A DNA stretch of 10,572 nucleotides from Candidatus Omnitrophota bacterium (lineage in GTDB: Bacteria; Omnitrophota; Gorgyraeia; Zapsychrales; Zapsychraceae): contig JAGYNW010000055.1 of NCBI GenBank assembly GCA_018399915.1, forward strand, positions 1 through 10,572, read 5' to 3'. Position 1 is the first letter of the stretch. Every line of letters begins with the position of its first letter. A program made the position numbers and the translations under genes. This document shows positions 7,210 through 10,572 of the stretch, in pieces. Below the pieces are notes generated by a model. It was not told where the DNA came from. It searched no databases and worked only from the letters and a program-made list of their open reading frames with translations.

Positions 7210-9411
7210 ATGGGTATAAGAATGTTAAAATTGAATTTGAAAAAGATGCTGAAAATCTTTTTGTTCACGGGCTGTTTTCTCGGGATTTATGGGTATGCTC
7301 ACGCCTATGAAACCGGCGGGGAGAATATTGTGGAGAAGACGAGCCTGCTGGTTCTTCAACTGAGTGCGATCATTTTTGCAGCCAAAGTGGGAAGCGCTGT
7401 TTTTGAGAGGTGGAAATTGCCTGCGGTATTAGGCGAGATATTGTCAGGGGTCATTATCGGTCCCTATTGCTTGGGACAGATCCATTTATGGGGCTTTGAC
7501 CATGGCTTGTTTCCGATCAACGGGATATTTCCTGTGTCCGTGGAATTATATAGCATTGCCACGATCGCTTCGATCATTTTACTCTTCTTTGTCGGCCTGG
7601 AAACCGATATTACTTCTTTTCTGAAATTTTCTTTTGCGGGGTCTGTTGTCGGCATTTTTGGCGTTATTATCAGTTTTGTGGCTGGCGATCTCTTGGGCAT
7701 GTTATTATCCAGGCCGGTTCTGGGTTTCCAGTGCGGCTTTTTGCATCCGATCCCTTTGTTTTTGGGCGTTATTTCCACTGCGACATCCGTAGGCATTACG
7801 GCGCGGATTCTTTCAGAGAAGAGCAAACTGAATTCGCCGGAAGGGCTTACGATCCTTGCGGCTGCGGTAGTAGATGATGTTTTGGGAATCATCATTCTGG
7901 CGATTGTTTTAGGTATGGCCAAAAGCGGGCAGATTGGATGGGGCCAGGTTTCCCTGATTACTTTGAAGGCGGTAGGGATATGGTTAGGATTTACTTTGCT
8001 GGGCCTTAAGTATGGCCAAAAACTCACGGAGAAACTCAAAGGCCTGGAAGACCGTACCGCCATCGCGATCTTGAGCCTGGGCATCGCGCTTTTGCTGGCT
8101 GGTATTTTTGAAAAATCGGGGCTGGCCATGATTATCGGTTCTTATGTGGCGGGACTGTCTCTATCTAAAACAGATGTTTCTTTCATTATTCAGGAAAAGC
8201 TGGAAAGCCTGCAGAAATTTTTCGTGCCGATTTTCTTTTGTGTCATGGGCATGCTTATCAATCTCAGGGAAATGGCTTCCTGGCATGTCCTTTGGTTCGG
8301 TTTTTTATATACAGTGATTGCGGTCTTGGGAAAATTGATCGGATGCAGTCTTCCTTGCCTTGCCTTGAATTTCAATTGGCGTGGCGCTTTAAGGGTCGGG
8401 GTGGGCATGATCCCCAGGGGTGAGGTCGCTTTGATCATCGCGGGCGTAGGTCTTGCCGCGGGCATCATCAGTGGCGAGGTTTTTAATATCGTCATGATTA
8501 TGACTTTCTTGACAACATTGATCACCCCTTTGATTTTGGACAGAATGCTGGGTGTGGATAAACCTGTCCTGAAAAAAGAACGGAAAGAAGAGGAAGAAAG
8601 CAAGCGCATTGATTTTGCGATGCCCAGCCCGGAAACCGCGGAGTTGTTGTTAAGCAAGGTGATCGGGGCCTTTGAAAATGAAGGATTTTTTGTCCACCGC
8701 ATGTCCGGAGAAGGCAAACTTTACCAGATCCGCAAAGATAACATTTCCATCGTCTTTAAATACAGCCAGGAAAAATTTCTTTTTGATTGCATGGCGCAAT
8801 ACGCCTCTTTTGTGCATACTTTGTTCTATGAGGTTATTGCCGAATTAGAGTATACGATGAAGAGCCTGCAGACTTTAACCGATAAGAAGTTGATCGGAAA
8901 GAGGATCTTTGATGCCGAGGATAAGGCGGCTAACGGGATAGGGGAGGATCATAATAAAAAATTCAAGATCATCTCTTCTTTGGCGATCAATGTCAATTTG
9001 AAATCCAAGACTAAGGAGGGGATACTGCGGGAACTCCTGGATTTGCTGATCGTTTCCAAGCAACTTAATCCGAAATTCAAAGAAGATGCTTTTAATGATT
9101 TATTGTCACGAGAAGAGATCATGTCCACGGGAATGCAGGATGGGATTGCCTTGCCGCATGCCAAAACAACGGCAGTCAACGGGGTCGTTACGGTTGTGGG
9201 GATCAGCAAAGAGGGCGTGGATTTCGGGTCTTTGGACAAAAAACCCTCACAGATATTCATTTTAACGCTGGCGGCTAAGGATAATCCGCATGCGTATCTG
9301 CAGTCTATGTCCGAGATCAGTCAGTTCCTGGGAAAAGAAGAGAATCGCGCCAAGGTCCTTAATTGTGATACCAGCACGAAACTATTTACTTTATTCAATA
9401 CAGAAATATAG
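7210..9411 (+). CDS. CPA2-type cation/proton antiporter with C-terminal PTS EIIA-like domain
   Basis: 733 residues. A cleavable-looking signal peptide (basic LNLKKMLK, hydrophobic core, AHA before YETGGE near 33) precedes a membrane domain (about 44-448) of the monovalent cation:proton antiporter-2 family. It shows LPAVLGEILSGVIIGP, LLFFVGLETD, TATSVGITARI, the essential-type acidic pair D222-D223 in AVVDDVLGI, and GMIPRGEVALI near 399. A charged linker and an unassigned soluble region (about 452-585) follow. The tail (about 590-730) is an EIIA type-2 (fructose/mannitol/Ntr) domain with H650 in GIALPHAK as the expected phosphorylation site and a second conserved His at 694. This suggests Na+ or K+/H+ exchange across the inner membrane, possibly controlled by phosphorylation; no other PTS gene lies in the window. 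The start is uncertain: ATG 7210 and ATG 7222 both lack a strong ribosome site, and either leaves the signal peptide intact. The gene ends 13 bases before hypA. Confidence 0.88.
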   Translation: MGIRMLKLNLKKMLKIFLFTGCFLGIYGYAHAYETGGENIVEKTSLLVLQLSAIIFAAKVGSAVFERWKLPAVLGEILSGVIIGPYCLGQIHLWGFDHGLFPINGIFPVSVELYSIATIASIILLFFVGLETDITSFLKFSFAGSVVGIFGVIISFVAGDLLGMLLSRPVLGFQCGFLHPIPLFLGVISTATSVGITARILSEKSKLNSPEGLTILAAAVVDDVLGIIILAIVLGMAKSGQIGWGQVSLITLKAVGIWLGFTLLGLKYGQKLTEKLKGLEDRTAIAILSLGIALLLAGIFEKSGLAMIIGSYVAGLSLSKTDVSFIIQEKLESLQKFFVPIFFCVMGMLINLREMASWHVLWFGFLYTVIAVLGKLIGCSLPCLALNFNWRGALRVGVGMIPRGEVALIIAGVGLAAGIISGEVFNIVMIMTFLTTLITPLILDRMLGVDKPVLKKERKEEEESKRIDFAMPSPETAELLLSKVIGAFENEGFFVHRMSGEGKLYQIRKDNISIVFKYSQEKFLFDCMAQYASFVHTLFYEVIAELEYTMKSLQTLTDKKLIGKRIFDAEDKAANGIGEDHNKKFKIISSLAINVNLKSKTKEGILRELLDLLIVSKQLNPKFKEDAFNDLLSREEIMSTGMQDGIALPHAKTTAVNGVVTVVGISKEGVDFGSLDKKPSQIFILTLAAKDNPHAYLQSMSEISQFLGKEENRAKVLNCDTSTKLFTLFNTEI

Positions 9412-9424
9412 GTTAGGCGCAGAT

Positions 9425-9766
9425 ATGCATGAGATGTCCATTGCCGAGGGCCTCATAGAACAGGTTTTGGCGATAGCTCAGAAAAATGGCTTTAGCAAGG
9501 TGCATGGCGTGATATTGCAAACCGGTGAGTTAAGGCAGGTGATCCCCGAAGTAATGGCAGAGGCCTTCAAGGCGGTTTCTGCCGGCACAATCGCCGAACA
9601 GGCGTGTTTGCAGATTGAGGAGGTACCGGCTGAGGTCCGTTGCAATGTATGTGGAAAGATTTTTTATCCGAAGATCAATGATTTTTTATGCCCGGATTGC
9701 CAGAGGGCAGATGTTTCTATCGAAAAAGGGGATACCATTATTTTGGCTTCTCTCGAAGGGGAGTGA
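9425..9766 (+). CDS. hypA: Hydrogenase nickel incorporation protein HypA
   Basis: 113 residues, standard HypA length. It works with HypB to deliver nickel to the large subunit of [NiFe]-hydrogenase in the cytoplasm. The N-terminal MHEMSIA carries the nickel-ligand His2, which must directly follow the initiator Met, so the ATG at 9425 is fixed by function. The zinc-finger region has C73-x-x-C76 and C89-x-x-C92 (CNVC, CPDC), the usual structural zinc site. It lies 13 bases after the antiporter stop with only a weak ribosome site (GGCG), suggesting coupled expression, and 26 bases before hypB. No hydrogenase subunit or hypC-F gene is seen in the window. Confidence 0.95.
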   Translation: MHEMSIAEGLIEQVLAIAQKNGFSKVHGVILQTGELRQVIPEVMAEAFKAVSAGTIAEQACLQIEEVPAEVRCNVCGKIFYPKINDFLCPDCQRADVSIEKGDTIILASLEGE

Positions 9767-9792
9767 ACAATTTTTGGGGAAGGGAAGGAATT

Positions 9793-10482
9793 ATGCAAAA
9801 AGTCAATGTTGTGAAAAATGTGCTTGGGGCCAATGATCTGGTCGCAGAAAAAAACAGAGAGACCTTTAAACAGGCGAATATCCTAAGCGTGAATTTGATC
9901 AGTTCTCCGGGCAGTGGCAAGACGACGCTTTTGGTTAAGACCATGGCGGCTTTGCAGCCGGAGCAAAAAAGCATTGCTATTGTCGGGGACCTTAAAACGA
10001 CCAGGGACGCGGACCGGTTATCTGAGACAGCTTGGGAATCCATACAGATCAATACCGGCATGAGCTGTCATCTTTATGCCAATCAGATCGCGCAAAGTAT
10101 TGACAATGTGGCTCTTGCGCAAGCCGAATTTCTTTTTATCGAGAATGTGGGGAATATGGTTTGCCCTGGGGAATTTGACCTGGGAGAGAATCTGAAAGTG
10201 ATCTTGCTCAGCCTTCCGGAGGGCGATGATAAGGTGGCCAAATACCCTACCATTTTCAGGGCTGCGGATATTGTCCTATTGACCAAGACCGATCTTAAAG
10301 GAGTCTTGGATTTTGACATTGAGCGCGTGCGCAAAGAGATCGCCAAGCTGAATGAAAAGGTTACATTGCTTGAGATATCTTCTACTACAGGTGAAGGCAT
10401 GGAGGATTGGGTCGCCTGGCTGAGAGCGCAAAGAGGGCGTTGCGTGGGGACCAAGGCGAAGTTTTTTACTGAAGAGGAGTAG
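9793..10482 (+). CDS. hypB: Hydrogenase nickel incorporation GTPase HypB
   Basis: 229 residues. A SIMIBI-class GTPase that hands nickel to hydrogenase together with HypA. The P-loop SSPGSGKTT is at 37-45, followed by GDLKTTRDADR, INTGMSCHL, IENVGNMVCP and LPEGDDKVAKYP, all in family order. The G-domain metal site is complete: C92, H93 and C124, with the same spacing as C166, H167, C198 of E. coli HypB. Neither the N-terminal CxxCGC nickel site nor a His-rich nickel-storage stretch is present, so this is a short-form HypB. The G4 motif reads TKTD rather than NKxD, a change seen in some other GTPases. The ATG at 9793 is chosen over upstream in-frame starts inside hypA because of the purine-rich GGGAAGGGAAGGAA just before it (9776-9790 region). 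Confidence 0.95.
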   Translation: MQKVNVVKNVLGANDLVAEKNRETFKQANILSVNLISSPGSGKTTLLVKTMAALQPEQKSIAIVGDLKTTRDADRLSETAWESIQINTGMSCHLYANQIAQSIDNVALAQAEFLFIENVGNMVCPGEFDLGENLKVILLSLPEGDDKVAKYPTIFRAADIVLLTKTDLKGVLDFDIERVRKEIAKLNEKVTLLEISSTTGEGMEDWVAWLRAQRGRCVGTKAKFFTEEE

Positions 10483-10493
10483 CAGAACATTGC

Positions 10494-10522
10494 TTGACAT
10501 TTAATATAAACACAGATAAGAT
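10494..10522 (+). promoter_or_regulatory. Sigma70-like promoter reading out of the window
   Basis: TTGACA (10494-10499, perfect consensus) and TAAGAT (10517-10522, 4 of 6) are separated by 17 bases, 12 bases after the hypB stop and followed by AT-rich sequence. It suggests that the gene beyond the window, plausibly another transcription unit, starts here. I find no clear terminator for hypB between 10483 and 10572. Confidence 0.5.
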
Positions 10523-10572
10523 ATTTTTTTATATTTTTAAATGTTGGATATAGAAATTTATTTTTCCAATCA

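Overview
The window looks like chromosomal DNA from an uncultivated, Gram-negative-like anaerobe. The evidence is a pair of [NiFe]-hydrogenase maturation genes (hypA, hypB), a signal-peptide-bearing monovalent cation/proton antiporter with a PTS EIIA-like tail, a thiolase operon and a GH65 glycoside phosphorylase-type enzyme. Composition is moderate in GC and most genes have AAGGAGA-type ribosome binding sites. The gene mix would fit a candidate phylum such as Omnitrophota, but that placement is only an impression. I see no rRNA, tRNA, CRISPR array, transposase or phage gene.

Layout. Positions 1-383 are a GC-rich block (225 of the first 360 bases are G or C by hand count) whose best reading frame is on the minus strand and runs off the window. 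At about 384-400 the sequence switches abruptly to AT-richer DNA, which begins in the middle of a GH65-type gene (plus strand, to 2064). Both genes are broken at the same point, so this is either an assembly chimera or a real rearrangement breakpoint. A strong stem-loop with a T-rich tail (2135-2166) follows the GH65 gene. It lies immediately before a tight three-gene plus-strand operon: a BioD/phosphotransacetylase-N-type P-loop protein with a DRTGG-like domain (2188-3303), a thiolase with altered active-site motifs (3300-4478), and a GAF-GAF-ANTAR RNA-binding antiterminator (4492-5712). A PIN-PhoH ATPase is encoded convergently (5717-7045, minus), with only 4 bases between the two stop codons. 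A divergent promoter region (7046-7209) then separates it from the CPA2-EIIA antiporter (7210-9411), hypA (9425-9766) and hypB (9793-10482), which run as one close-packed series. A good sigma70-like promoter at 10494-10522 points to another gene beyond the window.

How the genes may work together. HypA and HypB cooperate to insert nickel into hydrogenase. Sitting 13 bases downstream of an ion/proton antiporter, they suggest co-transcription of ion homeostasis and hydrogen metabolism. The P-loop/DRTGG, thiolase and GAF-GAF-ANTAR operon looks like an acyl-CoA-related enzyme pair carried with its own ligand-sensing antiterminator. The terminator-like hairpin just ahead of it raises the possibility of autoregulation. 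The most unusual single protein is the thiolase: it keeps the nucleophile C92 and H348, but the second catalytic Cys is Ser378 and the NEAF motif reads CEAF.
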